DNA from: Craterostigma plantagineum
Lineage: Eukaryota; Streptophyta; Magnoliopsida; Lamiales; Linderniaceae
Length of the DNA: 64,000 nt
Direction: 5' to 3'
Assembly: GCA_027422505.1 (NCBI GenBank)
Contig: JAPQWV010000125.1
Coordinates: 744,001 to 808,000, forward strand
The notes beneath the pieces were generated by a model. The model saw only the letters and a program-made list of their open reading frames with translations, ran no database searches and had not been told where the DNA came from. Made by a program: the position numbers and the translations under genes. Each line of letters opens with the position of its first letter. The stretch's first letter is position 1. This document shows positions 13,666 through 25,186 of the stretch, one piece after another.

Positions 13666-13844
13666 GATTAAAAGCGACCAAAAAGGGATTTTAATAAATA
13701 ATTTAAGAAAAATTTTGTTTTCTTTTTTCAAATTTCTTCTCGTGCCTTTAAGTGCATGTTGACTTACTAGAAAGTAAGGTAGCATTAAATTTGCCTATAT
13801 CCCATCCATCCCATCCCATCCCATCTTTTTACTTTTTGATTTAG

Positions 13845-13852
13845 TATAAATA
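13845..13852 (+). promoter_or_regulatory. Probable TATA box of the defensin gene
   Basis: TATAAATA about 85 bases upstream of the defensin start codon and about 175 bases downstream of the LTR element. The promoter of the defensin is therefore very close to the retrotransposon end. Confidence 0.55.
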
Positions 13853-13936
13853 AGGGTAAATTCTTACCACCTTGCATTGCATTCACGTAGTAAATAGAAA
13901 ATAACAATAATTAGATAAAAAAAAAAACGGTCAGCC

Positions 13937-14316
13937 ATGAAGATCAAACCAATTCTCGCTTTAATGGTGCTCTTGGTGCTTGCCTTGTCCTCTCGTAAAT
14001 TCCACCTCTTCAGTCTCTTCCCATCTTTTTTCTCTATAAGTTTCATGCATTTTTTATGAGCGTTTTATAAATCTATTGCTACTATCATCATCATCATCTA
14101 ACAAATAAAATGTTTACTTATTTTGGTGTAATTGAAGACGAGGCAAATGGTAGTTTGTGTCGAGCACCGAGCCGTAAGTTCAAAGGCGTTTGCTTTAGTG
14201 ATAACAATTGCTCCTCAGTTTGTGAGAGCGAAGGCTTCAGCGGAGGCGAGTGCGAGGGATTTCGACGGCGCTGTTTATGCAGTACACCTTGTAATAAAAA
14301 TAAAAAAGTATTATGA
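13937..14316 (+). CDS. Plant defensin (gamma-thionin) precursor
   Basis: Two exons, 13937-13994 and 14138-14316, joined in phase to 78 residues. Exon 1 encodes a hydrophobic secretory signal peptide. Exon 2 encodes the mature cysteine-rich peptide with eight cysteines in the defensin spacing, including the CSSVC, GGEC and CLC segments and a final Cys near the C-terminus. The intron interrupting the signal-peptide region is the usual position in plant defensin genes. Members are secreted, disulfide-knotted peptides, mostly antifungal, some with developmental or metal-binding roles. Which applies here cannot be told. A basic tail follows the last Cys. An AATAAA-like signal lies about 35 bases after the stop. 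The gene looks intact. Confidence 0.92.
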
Positions 14317-14553
14317 ATCAAATGTAGCAACTTATGATTAAATGATGTAATAAATAACAATAACATCGCCGGGCATCTTTCTACCAATATTTCCTTTTTT
14401 GTGATCCTATATAATAATATTGCATTGTCTTTCGTTTGGTGCTCCCTTTTTGGAAAATTAATCTACGTAGATTTGAATATGTAAAAGCGGAGAGATGTTA
14501 TAGCAAAAAAATTATGTAACAAAATTCAGCCCATTTAAGTTTCATTACGTATA

Positions 14554-14856
14554 AGAGCAACTCTAACCGGCTCTCAAATGAAACGCATACCAAAAATATC
14601 ACTCCAACCGATACTTATTCTTAACTCAAAATGGGTTTTCGATTATGTTCTCTCACCTCTGCACAACCTGCCTTTGCATTTTCATCCAACGCAAAAGTTT
14701 GAAAGCAACCCCTTTTAACTTTATATTTTATTTTCCTCAAAAAAGTTTAATTTGTCTTCTGTATTAGATTTATTTTGATCTTCTACATTTATAAAATTCG
14801 AAAATAACTTTTATAATTGTAACACAAATATTTAAATAATGGTTTCATCTTACTTA
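14554..14856. mobile_element. Left part of a MITE split by the Copia element
   Basis: Begins GAGCAACTCTAACC, a common plant MITE end. Its probable other end (rich in GGTTGGAG) lies at 19872-20038, on the far side of the 5-kb Copia insertion and its ACTTA duplication. Superfamily not determined. Confidence 0.5.
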
Positions 14857-15301
14857 TGTTGGCGTGGCAAGCGGATTTGGTCGAAACGGCTAATATTTGG
14901 GCAATAAAAGATAAGGACATCGAGATTTAACGTGGAAAGCCCCAAACAAATCGGGGTAAAAACCACGGGCAAGGAAGAATAATTACTATAGGAAATATGT
15001 ACGAGTTACAACCTCTCGTACTACAAAGGAGAAAACCATCAATATCTCTCTTTACTTATAGTCAGAGAAATATCCGACAAACTCTCTATTATTTTCCCTC
15101 TATTTTTCTTTCACCCTGATCTCTCTCTTCTCTCTGTCTGTGGTATGCATTTGGTTTGAGCCACAAGGCCTATTTATAGGCAATCGAATTCGAACAAATG
15201 AGGTATTTGCTTACTTCATTTATGAATGTGAACAAGTTGACAATCAATTCCTATGTGATTATATTTTTTCTTTTGACTTGTCATAGCTGCATATTCTGAC
15301 A
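14857..15301 (-). repeat. LTR (3' LTR of the Copia element)
   Basis: 445 bp. Direct repeat of 19408-19866 with small indels. Confidence 0.9.
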
Positions 15302-15365
15302 ATCTCCCACTTGAAGATTTGATTGATGATCAATTGGATTTTCACATCTTCTTTCTCTCTTGCCT

Positions 15366-18300
15366 TTACATCTTCGCTAGGCCACTTGAGGAACGACACC
15401 AAACCAACTTGTCAATGCTGACTGCCTTCGTGAAAAAACTACTAGGTTGTCTTTTGTATGAATTTTCTGCATATTTACTGTGCCTCTTCTTCCACTTTCT
15501 CACGAGTGAAGTGATATTGTCATATGTGCTTTCACCTGGATTGAAAAGTGGATTCCTTGCAAGATGCAGAGCATACTGACTGTCATAGAACAGAGGAATA
15601 TTTTTCTGTTCGTGCCCGGGTTCCTCCATGATCATTTCAACCAAACCGCCTCTTTACTTGCCTGCGTAGCTGCAACATATTCAGCTTCAGTTGTTGACAT
15701 CGCGCCAATGGACTGAAGTTTCGATACCCAACTTACGACTCCGTCAGTAAGAGTGAACACATATCCCGTGGTAGATTTGCTCTTGTGAAGATCACCTGCA
15801 TAATCAGAGTCAACGTACCATTTGACAGTAAAGTCTGCTCCCACGTAGCATAATGCAACATTTGAGGTTCCACTGATATATCGTAAGATCCTCTTCACCG
15901 CGCTCCAGTGCTCCTTGCCCGGGTTCGCCATGTACCAACTTACTACTCCCACTGCATGTGTAAGTCTGGTCGTGTAGAAATCATCACGAACATAAGACTT
16001 CCCACCGCTGATGCATACGATACTCGAGACATCTCCATTATTCCTTCTTCGCTACTAGGACTCATACTGGAGGATAACCTGAAATTAACAAGAAGTGTGA
16101 TAGAAATTGGCTTACATTCTTGCAGTCGCAAGACCTTCCTCAGTAACTCTTCTGCGAAAGCCTAATCTTCATGTTATTCATGCCTCGGTAAATTTACATC
16201 CCTAGAATCTTGTTTGTCGGTCCTAACTCCTTCATTTCAAATTACCTAGACAACTGTTCCTTGAGTTCTTCAACACGATCTTTGTTGGGGTCTGCTATCA
16301 ACATGTCGTCAACATAAAACAGTAATATATAAATCACTTTCACCAAACCTCTTGAAATATGCACAAGGGTCCGCATTTAATCTGTTATATCCAAGGCTCA
16401 TGATAAAGGAATGAAATCTCTTATACCAATACCTCGGCGCTTGTTTGAGACCGTATAGAGATTTATTCAACCTGCGAACGAAGTTCCATTTTTCTTTGTC
16501 CTCAGAACCTTCCGGCTAGAGCATATAAATTTTTTCTTCAAGATCTCCATAAAGAAAAGCCGTTTTCACATCTAGTTACTCTAGATGTAGGTCGAATATA
16601 GTACACATCTCCAGGAGTACCCGAACAGTCGTCAGTCGAACCACTGGTGAGAATATCTCATTGAAGTTGATGCCTTCTTTTTTAGCATAGCCTTTAACCA
16701 CCAGTCGTGCATGAAACCGCTCTACTTGATTGTCAATGTTCGCTTGATCTAAATATCCATTTATTGCCGATTGCCTTTCTGTATTCGGTAGTGGCATCAG
16801 CTCCCAAGTCTTATTTTTCTGTAGAGCTTTCATTTCTTCTTACATTGCCGCCAATCACTGATCTGCATCTCAACTGTCCAGTGCTTCTTCAAGAGTTGAT
16901 GGCTCTCCATCATCAGTTAGAAGACATCATGCAACGTTGTTGTCCATATCGTAATCTTCATGCCAGGATAGTGCAACTCTTTTACGTGTGCTAATACTAA
17001 GTTCTGCCTCTGAAGATTCGCTTGACCCTTCCTCGTGCTCTGGTACTGCTTCAGAAGAATCTTGTTCCATGGACTTCCTTTTCACCTGAATCGTCGTAGT
17101 TTCTGGACTTTTGTTTGTAATGCTATCATTTCCTCTGATTAGTTTATCTTCTAAAAAGATTACTTCCCTGCTGATGGCAACCTTATGGGCAGTGGGATCC
17201 CACAGGCGATACCCCTTCAAACCATCAGCATACCCCAAGAACAAACACTTCTTGAACTTCGAATTCAGCTTCGTAGTTTCTTGGGCGCTGTACATCGCAT
17301 ACACGGGACATCCAAATACATGGAGTTTGGAATAATCCGTTGGATTTGGGTCCACATCTCTATCAGCGTCTACTAATCAATTGCTGTTAAAGGTGGTCGA
17401 TTGATCACGTAGTAAATTGTGTTGACTGCTTCTGCCCAGTATGATTATCCAGACCTGCAGCTCCCAACATGACTCATGTTCTCTCCAACGGAGTCCTGTT
17501 CATCTGCTCCGCCACTCCATTTTGTTGTGGAGTGTATGCCATAGTGAAGCACCTTTTAATGCCTCCCCTTTTGCAAAAGCTACCAAATTCATTGCAAGTT
17601 TATACTCCTCCATTATCCGTCCTCAAACATTTGATCTTTTTTCCTGTACCAAGTTCGACCCGAGCCTTGAAATTCTTGAAGGTTGCAAACACATCTCCCT
17701 TACTCTTGATGATTACACCCAACATCTGCTGGAGTAATCGTCTATGAAGGACACGAAGTACTTCCCTCCTCCCCGGGATGAAATCGATGAATGCCATACA
17801 TCAGAGTGAACCAATTCTAGAATATCATTGCTTCTAGAATTTGATGAGTTGAATTGTAGCCGATGATACTTGCTATGCAATGCTCACAGAATGGTAGTGA
17901 CACCTTCGTGAGACGCAGAAGTAGATTCTGGCCCGCAAGAATTTCATTCCTTGTTCCGACATATGCCCGAGCTTCTGATACCATAGCATAGTGGATTTTT
18001 CGCTTGAATTTCCCATAGCCACAGGCGCTTTCCCTTCTTGCACCGTCTCTCCCAACTGCTTATACAAATTTGCAGCAACCTTTTCACCTTTCATGACTAC
18101 AAGTGCTCCCCGAAATATTTTCATTATTCCTCCCTATTTCACAGCCAAGATCATTGAGTTGTCCAACAGACAATAAATCTTCTTCAGACCTTTTACGTGC
18201 CACACTCCTTGAATAGTGCGAACTGTACCGTCGTGCAACTTTAACCTCACGATTCCAATGCCTACGATTTTTAAGGCATTATCTTCGCAACTGTACACAG

Positions 18301-19073
18301 ATCCTCCTAAGATTGGTTCGTAGTGGTTGAACCATTCTCTTTGAGAGGTCATATGATAAGTTGCGGCCGAGTCAAGAGCCATATCTCGTCGTACGCCTTC
18401 CTGCTATCCGTTGAGATAGTTCCTTCGCTACACGTCTCCACCTAATGCGTTTGCTAAATTCCTTAAGGATTGGATTCTTCAGGCTCCAACAATCTTCTTC
18501 AAGTGACCCTTCTTTCCACAGTGTATCATTTCATATCCTTCTTCTTACTTCTTGATTTCCCCTGCCTTGAGTGTGACTCCCACTTGAACCACATTCTGTT
18601 GATCTGCCTCTCATCACCGTCAAAGTTTCGACCTGTTGAGAGCCTGCTTGTTGGCCATCCTTGTTCTTACGCCGATTTTTTTCTTCGAGAATAGCAGCTG
18701 CAATATTATCGAAGACCAGTTCGTTGGCATTGTTCGTCAAGTTGATGATGAGTTGATCATCCGAATCAGATAGACTTTGAAGTAGAATTCCAGCAGGTTC
18801 TTTAGCCTCCATTTTATACCCCAATGATGTTAGCTGGGAAAATAGAGTATTCAAGACGTTGAGATACTCTGTCACCGAAGTAGATTCAGACAGTCTCAAG
18901 GAGAATAATTTTCTATTCAAGAATATTTTGTTGTGTAACAACGTCGGCTCGTACAGATTGGTTAGATGGTCACATATCTCCTTTACCGTTTTCTTTTCTT
19001 CGATGTTGGACAATATCTCATCTGCTAGTGCCAGATGGAGATTTGCGACGGCGCCCCGTCCATCTCTTTCCAT
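15366..19073 (-). pseudogene. Copia gag-pol polyprotein, broken
   Basis: Recognisable pieces in order: Gag (UBN2 type, 18531-19073); protease with the DSAATYHMT active-site segment (18134-18382); GAG-pre-integrase motif LWYQKLGHMSEQGM (17873-18124); integrase core pieces (about 17400-17800) and the integrase C-terminal part (16927-17355); reverse transcriptase start, with ARLVVKGYAKKEGINF and FSPVVR (about 16200-16833); RNase H with KWYVDSDYAGD and STTEAEYVA (15632-15952). The pieces lie in different frames separated by stops, so the element cannot make its own enzymes. Confidence 0.88.
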
Positions 19074-19407
19074 TTACTCGTCTTTAAGTGTTGCGGGTTT
19101 TCCATCGATAGCCTCCCGACAGCCGTTCTTTCGCAAGATGACCTTTATCTTTAATTTCCTCTGTGAAAAATTTCTCCCTTTGAACTTTCGATATGGAACT
19201 TCGTCGCCATAATTTCTGCTCAGTCGTGAGCGATACCTCCGACGCGGTTACATCAGATAATTATTGAAATCTTACTAGCTAATCGTTATCGTTACAAGGG
19301 CAGTAAAATATCTATTATTTTTTGGATGTGGAGGGTCCACGTTAGTGGCAACCACAGAGCATACGATAAATAAATATATAAAACCCAAGCTAGGATCTGA
19401 TACCAAT

Positions 19408-19866
19408 TGTTGGCGTGGCAGCGGACCCGATCGAATAATACTGCTAATATTTGAGCAATTAAAGATAAAATCTGGACATCGAGATTTAACGTGGAAAACC
19501 CCCCACATAAATCGGGGTAAAAACCATGGGCAAGGAAGAAGAATTCACTATAGGGGAAATGTAGGAGTTACAACCTTTCGTATTACAAAGGAGAAAACCT
19601 TCAATATCTCTCTTTATAGTCAGAGAAAATATCCTCAAACTCTCTATTATTTTCCCTCTATTTTTCTCTCATCATGATTTCTCTCTTCTCTGTCTGTGGT
19701 ATGCATTTCATTTGAGCCACAAGGCCTATTTATAGGCAGTCGAACTCGAAAAAAATGAGGTATTTGCTTACTTCATTTATATATGTGAACAAGATGACAA
19801 TTCAATTCCCATGTGATTATTATTATTTTTTTTTCTTTTGCTTGTCATAGCAGCATATTTTTGACA
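19408..19866 (-). repeat. LTR (5' LTR of the Copia element)
   Basis: 459 bp. The primer-binding site for Met-tRNA lies just outside it at about 19395-19407. Confidence 0.9.
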
Positions 19867-19871
19867 ACTTA

Positions 19872-20038
19872 TTCTTCTAATATGTGAAATATAAAATATG
19901 TGGATAATATTGAAAATTTATAAAAGTTGATTTAAAGCATAATATTTCTATAATTTTATTTTGTGTTTTAAAATGAGTTTGATGGTTAGAGAGTAATTAC
20001 TGCATTTTGAGTTTCAGAATGAGTTTTTGGGTTGGAGA
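19872..20038. mobile_element. Right part of the MITE split by the Copia element
   Basis: Ends in a GGTTGGAGAATGA-type terminus that pairs with the GAGCAACTCTAACC end at 14554. The Copia element sits between the two halves. Confidence 0.45.
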
Positions 20039-20141
20039 ATGATTTTTTTACAGATAAAAATAATAAAAAATTAATTTCATTAAAGCCAAATCGCATGCAT
20101 CGAATTCTTTAAAATTTCATTACCGAAGGGAAAGAAAATTT

Positions 20142-20995
20142 GCGGCTTTTTAAATAAAATAATCCAACTTTAATCAAAATTTAATAAAATGAGGTTATTT
20201 CGTCTGAAATTAATAAAATAGGGCATGACCATTAAATCCAGCCCCGACGATGACGTGGCTCGTATAAGAAACCTTTTTTATTTCTTTTATATGCATCTCT
20301 TTTTATTTTTTATTTTTTATTTTAATTTATTTTATATTTATTAATTATAAAATCCACCAAATCATAAATCATTGTTATTTAATCTTATTTACATAATAAA
20401 AATCAATAAAAGCTTCTAATTTATTGTCTGTTTGTGACGATTAAAATGATATGCATATCTTATATTTTTTGATAATAAAAAATAATTACGTTATTTTGAT
20501 AAATTAAAAAATGCTTAAATTGGAAAATAGTTTTTGCGACTGAAAAAACATTAATTTATTCCAATTTAAGTAATTTTTAATATATCAAAATAAAAAATTA
20601 TTTTTTATTATCGAAAAATATAAGATATGCATATCATTTAATCGTCGCGAAACAAATAATAAATTAGATGCGTTTATTGATTTTTATTATGTAAATCAGA
20701 TGAAATAACGATGATTTTATGATTTGGTGGATTTTATAAATACTAAATATAATATAAGTTAAAATGAAAAAAAAATAAAAGTGAAATAAAAAACAAAAAA
20801 AGCTGAACGTCGTCCCTAATGGGGGCGCGCATATAAAAAATAAAAAGGCCTCCTTATGCCACGTCATCGTCGCTGCTAATAGCCGCAGCGTTGCTTTTAA
20901 TGGTCGCGTTTTGCCCTATTTTATTAATTTTAGACGAAATGATCCCATTTTATTAAATTTTCCTGAAAATTGCATTATTTTATTTAAATTGCCTC
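20142..20995. repeat. Fold-back element (long inverted repeat)
   Basis: Two arms of roughly 400 bases, about 20142-20545 and 20560-20995, are imperfect reverse complements from GCGGC...TAAATAAAATAAT at the left to the matching end before GCCTC at the right. Shared inner blocks include ATGATATGCATATCTTAT and the ATGACGTGGC region. No coding capacity and no clear target duplication. Most likely a MITE with very long terminal inverted repeats. Confidence 0.75.
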
Positions 20996-21303
20996 GTTTT
21001 ATTTAATTATACGAGGGTGCAAACAATTAAAACATCACTGCATTACCAATACGTATTTTTATCTTTACAATTTAGTGTTCATTTTTAAAAAGTTATATCA
21101 ACCAAACATAATATTTTATTTTTCAAATAAAATGAGATCCAGTTTCGTTAGATAAATAAAACATGAACTACATGAATACGTACATTACATTAAAAGGACA
21201 CTAATAAAGTATATAAAACTCTTAAATAAATTATATATATAGTTCTAGTTGATCCCTAACATTGAGAACATACGAAAGCTTCGTCCTCAATTATCCTTAA
21301 AAT

Positions 21304-22169
21304 TAGAGATGTCAAAACGGGCCGGCGGGGCGGGCCGGCCCATAGCCCGCTAATACCCGCCTTCTGGCGGGGCGGGGCGGATAAGCCCGCCATTTGGCGG
21401 GCCTTGAAAATGCAGGCCCGCCCCGCTCCGCCGGCGGGCACGGGCCTGGCGGGTAAAGCCCGTCCGCATATTAAAAAAAAATTCCCAAATCAGAAAACTA
21501 AAAATTACAGAATAGAACTAGTTCCCAGATAAAAACTCAAAGCACAAATTATCTAACGGGAAGCATGAGGAGACAGACGACGCCGGACGGGGAGGATGAG
21601 AGAGGGGGCTAAGCATTGTAGCGGTGGCTTGCTTGGGCGCGCAATGACGACTGGTATGAGGGCTTAGGCGCAGCAGAAGTGCAGCAGAGACGGTGCCACG
21701 GGCTTCGGCTTGCTTGCGACTAGGAGACGAGGGTGCTTGGGCGACTGTTCAGCAGCAACAGTAGCAGGGATGGTGGCTTGCTTGGGCGACGGCGCAACGG
21801 CAGAAGAGATGGAGGTTGAGATGTGGGGAGAAAGTGAAGGTGAAACCCTCGATTGAAGAAGTGAAGAACCCTTTTGCCTTTATGGGCTTTAGCAATGCCC
21901 AATCATTTACAGCCCAATCAAATACCGAGGTCATAGCCCACATTAAATATTTATCATTTACAGCCCAGCCTAATATACTATATAATTTTTTAACTATAGG
22001 CGGGCAGCCCGCGGGCTTACCCGCCCCGCCCCGCCTAGGCCCGCGGCCCGCGCGGGCTTACCCACCCAGGCCCGCCCTCTGGCGGGCCTAAAAAATCAAG
22101 GCCCGTCCCGCCCCTTTGGCGGGGCGGGGCGGGCGGGCCCGCGGGCCGCGGGCCAAATTGCCGGGTCTA
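21304..22169. mobile_element. Non-autonomous hAT-like element, GGGCGGGC family, in a bHLH71 exon
   Basis: 866 bp bounded by the exact 8-bp duplication CTTAAAAT (21296-21303 and 22170-22177). Ends TAGAGATGTC on the left and TAGACCCGGC on the complement of the right end. Both subterminal regions are very GC-rich arrays of GGCGGGC/GCCCGCC. It interrupts the last bHLH71 exon between VHHIL and RIIEDEAF. Confidence 0.88.
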
Positions 22170-22459
22170 CTTAAAATGTGATGAACAGTGGTTGCTATGT
22201 CGTCCGCTGAACCAAGCTGGCAACCCTTCTTCAACCTGCAATAAAAAATGGGGATTACTATTCACCGCCCCTTTTTACTTGTTACCCGCCCCCTAAAGGA
22301 CTGAAAAAAGACTATTTTGCCCTTATGTTATTTAAAATAATTTAAAAAGCTAAAATATAATAAAAAGTAAGAATTTCTATTTAAAGTCCTTTACTACGCA
22401 ACACTTTTCAAATCACACATCCAAATCAAACAAAAAAACAGAGAAATTTGCAAATCGCA

Positions 22460-24931
22460 ATGGAACGAGGAAATGGAAAGGGAAAGGGAAAGGGGGTGCT
22501 CTCACGATTGGTAAGAAAATTGTCGTAAAATTCATTCGTATTTAGATAGGATGTCGAAAACGGGTCGAAATAGGCCGGAAAACGGTTGATCGGACGCGAA
22601 CTCGGGCGAAAAACGGCATGACCAAAATCAGATTTCGGTCGGCGAATTCACGACCGAAACATGATTTCGGTCGGCCGGGGTTTCGATCACGACACTGGAC
22701 GACCGAAATCATGTTTCGGTCGTGAATTCGCCGACCGAAATAATTGTTCGGTCGTCCTGGTACCGACCGAAATCCGATTTCGGTCTGAAACTAGCCGACC
22801 GAAATCCGATTTCGGTCGGCCGTTATCTGACCGAAATCCGATTTCGGTCAGTTCACGGACCGACCGAAATTTGATTTCGGTCCAATCTTTTTTTTTTAAA
22901 AAATTATCTAATTGCAGGCGCTGGGTGGGAAGTCCCTGCTCGGAGGGAGCAGCAGATCCCCCTCGTTGGAGGGATCTGGAGAGCGTCATACGAGGGCGCG
23001 CGGCGTTGATGCTTCCGTTCGTAGGGAACGGGAGGAGGTGAGGCGGCAGCGAGCGGGTGATTCGCATTCCGTGTATGCGGAATACGATCCGAACGTAGAG
23101 GAGGTGGCGCATGCGGATGAGGAGGTGCCATACGATGCGGCATCGTTTCAGTCATCCGACGACGAGCGGATACCGGTCTCCTCAGGTACATCCCTTCTTC
23201 ATTATAAACTGACTTGCGATGTCGTGTCTTAACTATCGTAGCAAAAATTAGATTTATTTATGTGGTATTCCTAAAAATAAAATAGGGAGCAAGCGCTCCA
23301 GGGTCATAGATGACGATTCCTGGAGGGTGCAGGGGCCACAGCCAGGTGGTCCGCAAGATGGCGAGGTGATCCCTAGTTACTTGGGGCACATCGCGCCCCG
23401 CATATGGATGGGTGAGGAGGAGAGGCCCGTGCTGAAGTGCGAGGGGCGGGCGTTAGTGCTTCGGCAGCTTAAGCAGTGGTACTGCCAATTCCCGCCGGAG
23501 GCACAGAGCGAGATCGATGGCACAGATCTCTTACACCTCGCAGATGCCATGCTCGTACACTTGGACCAGCCTCTTCTGTGCGCTTTTGTGGAGCGCTGGC
23601 ACCCCGACACGAACACCTTCCACATGCCGTGGGGGGAGATGACGATCATGCTCCACGACGTCGAGCAGATCCTCCGTATCCCGATCGACGGGACGATGGT
23701 TTCGGGCACCCCGGACGCCGGCGACCAGCAGATCGCGGCGAGGGAGATTATGGGCGTCTCCGCAGACGCCCTGAGGGGATTTTGGAGAGCAGGGTCGGTT
23801 GCGTCGAAAGACGTGATGCAGAGGATGCGGGAGGGTCGGCCGGCGGGATTCCAGGCCATCGCTTGGCTGTGGATTCTATTGGGGTCGACCCTGTTCGTCG
23901 ACAAGAGCGGGAATCGGGTGAAGCCCGACATCATGCACGAGTTCTATCGCTCCCTGCCATCTGCCAGTGGTTATTCGTGGGGTTCGGCCGCTCTTGCTTA
24001 CCTCTATCGCCAGCTTGGGCTCGCAAGCCGAGCGGATGCAAGGGGTTTAGCTGGGTGCCTGTCGTTACTACAGGCGTGGATCTACGAGTACTTCCCATGC
24101 TTCCGCCCACACCGTCTACCCCATCATGTGGAGCCTGGCCAAGCACGATCACGCATGTGGTCCGTATCTCAGGTCGAGCGGACGGGACACCGGTTAATTG
24201 AGATCCGCCGTCAGCTAGACATGATGACAGCGAGCGAGCGAGGTATTTTAATAATAATTATTCCATATTATGTGCGCTTATATAATACAAAATAAATTGT
24301 TATCAGGTTGTTTGGTTGCCGTACGGTCCCGATCCAGCGGCGCAGCACCTGAGGACTCTTTTCGTGGGCTGGGTTAGATATCGCGACATCGTGGAGCCCT
24401 ACGTACCTTCTAGAGTGTTGCACCAGCTGGGTTACGTGCAGCACATCCCGTCGCCGATGACACCGCCGCAGAGGGCTTATATGCCATCGGACCCGTCGAG
24501 GTATAAGGTGCACCATTCTGGCGATGCAGCAGAATTTGCTTGGCGGCAGTTCCCTTACGCGTACATCCTCAACCTGTCATACATCAGCCGGAGTACCTTA
24601 GAGTACCTTGGTGAGACCGTTGAAGGTTTCATGGACTGGTACGAGCGGCATTCTCATCCTCGTCTGTTTTCGTCGGAGTCAGGATCCTCTTCGGGCGGCA
24701 TCCCCCCGCGCAGCCACGTCGACTATGTACGTAATTCAATGTGATTTGGGTTTTTGTTATTATGTTAACTCACTTTTTTATATGTATCATTTCTTTGTGC
24801 AGTGGTACAGCTCGATGTACACCTTGACTAGCGATATGTTAGCTACGATGCAGCTTGACGGATCGACGCATACGGAAAGATACAGAGACAGGCTGGACGA
24901 GCTGAACGACCGTTGGCGCAATGCCCCATGA
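22460..24931 (+). CDS. Plant mobile domain (PMD, MAIN-like) protein carried by the Mutator-like element
   Basis: Five exons: 22460-22510, 22918-23185, 23286-24242, 24307-24726, 24803-24931. A Gly/Lys-rich N-terminus and an acidic linker precede the PMD (aminotransferase-like plant mobile domain). The PMD includes HLADAMLVHLDQPLLCAFVE, WHPDTNTFHMPWGEMTIML, DVEQILRIPIDG and, after the intron, VVWLPYGPDPAAQHLRT. PMD proteins occur in transposons and as host MAIN/MAIL factors of silencing and meristem maintenance. What the domain does in transposons is not known. The phase leaving exon 3 does not match the frame of exon 4 at the only obvious GT-AG junction (24243-24306), so a one-base lesion or an unusual splice is likely. 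Confidence 0.75.
22628..22883. repeat. Subterminal palindrome array, left end of the 6.0-kb element
   Basis: About eight variants of GACCGAAATCCGATTTCGGTC, each itself palindromic, separated by short unrelated spacers. It lies within the first intron of the PMD gene. Confidence 0.85.
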
Positions 24932-25186
24932 CGTGCTTTTATTTTGTTTATGCTTCGTTTATGTATCGGATGCGTATGTTTTTACTACAAAATTTCTATG
25001 CCTCTACTATTTATGTTGGGAATATTAATATTACAAAATAATAATGACAAAAATATTAGTAATAATAATAACTTAAAAATAATATAAATGATAATAAGAA
25101 TACAAAATAATATTAATAAAATAAATAATAATAACTAATTAATAAAAATAATAATACCAAATAATAACATAAAAAATAATATTTTT

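Larger units (their letters stand above)
14857..19866 (-). mobile_element. Copia-type LTR retrotransposon, minus strand, decayed
   Basis: 5010 bp bounded by the 5-bp duplication ACTTA (14852-14856 and 19867-19871). LTRs lie at 14857-15301 and 19408-19866 (445 and 459 bp), with TG...CA ends. The minus-strand primer-binding site TTGGTATCAGATCC lies next to the right LTR, and a polypurine tract AAGTGGGAGAT lies next to the left LTR. Internal order on the minus strand is Gag, protease, integrase, reverse transcriptase, RNase H, which is Copia order. Confidence 0.93.

Noticed and set aside
21720..22091. Open frames within 21304-22169
   Set aside because: They are produced by the GC-rich repeats of the hAT-like element and match no protein family I recognise.
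22661..23112. Open frames on both strands through the CCGAAATC palindrome array
   Set aside because: The palindromic repeat creates long open frames by chance on both strands. The splice structure of the PMD gene places the array in an intron.
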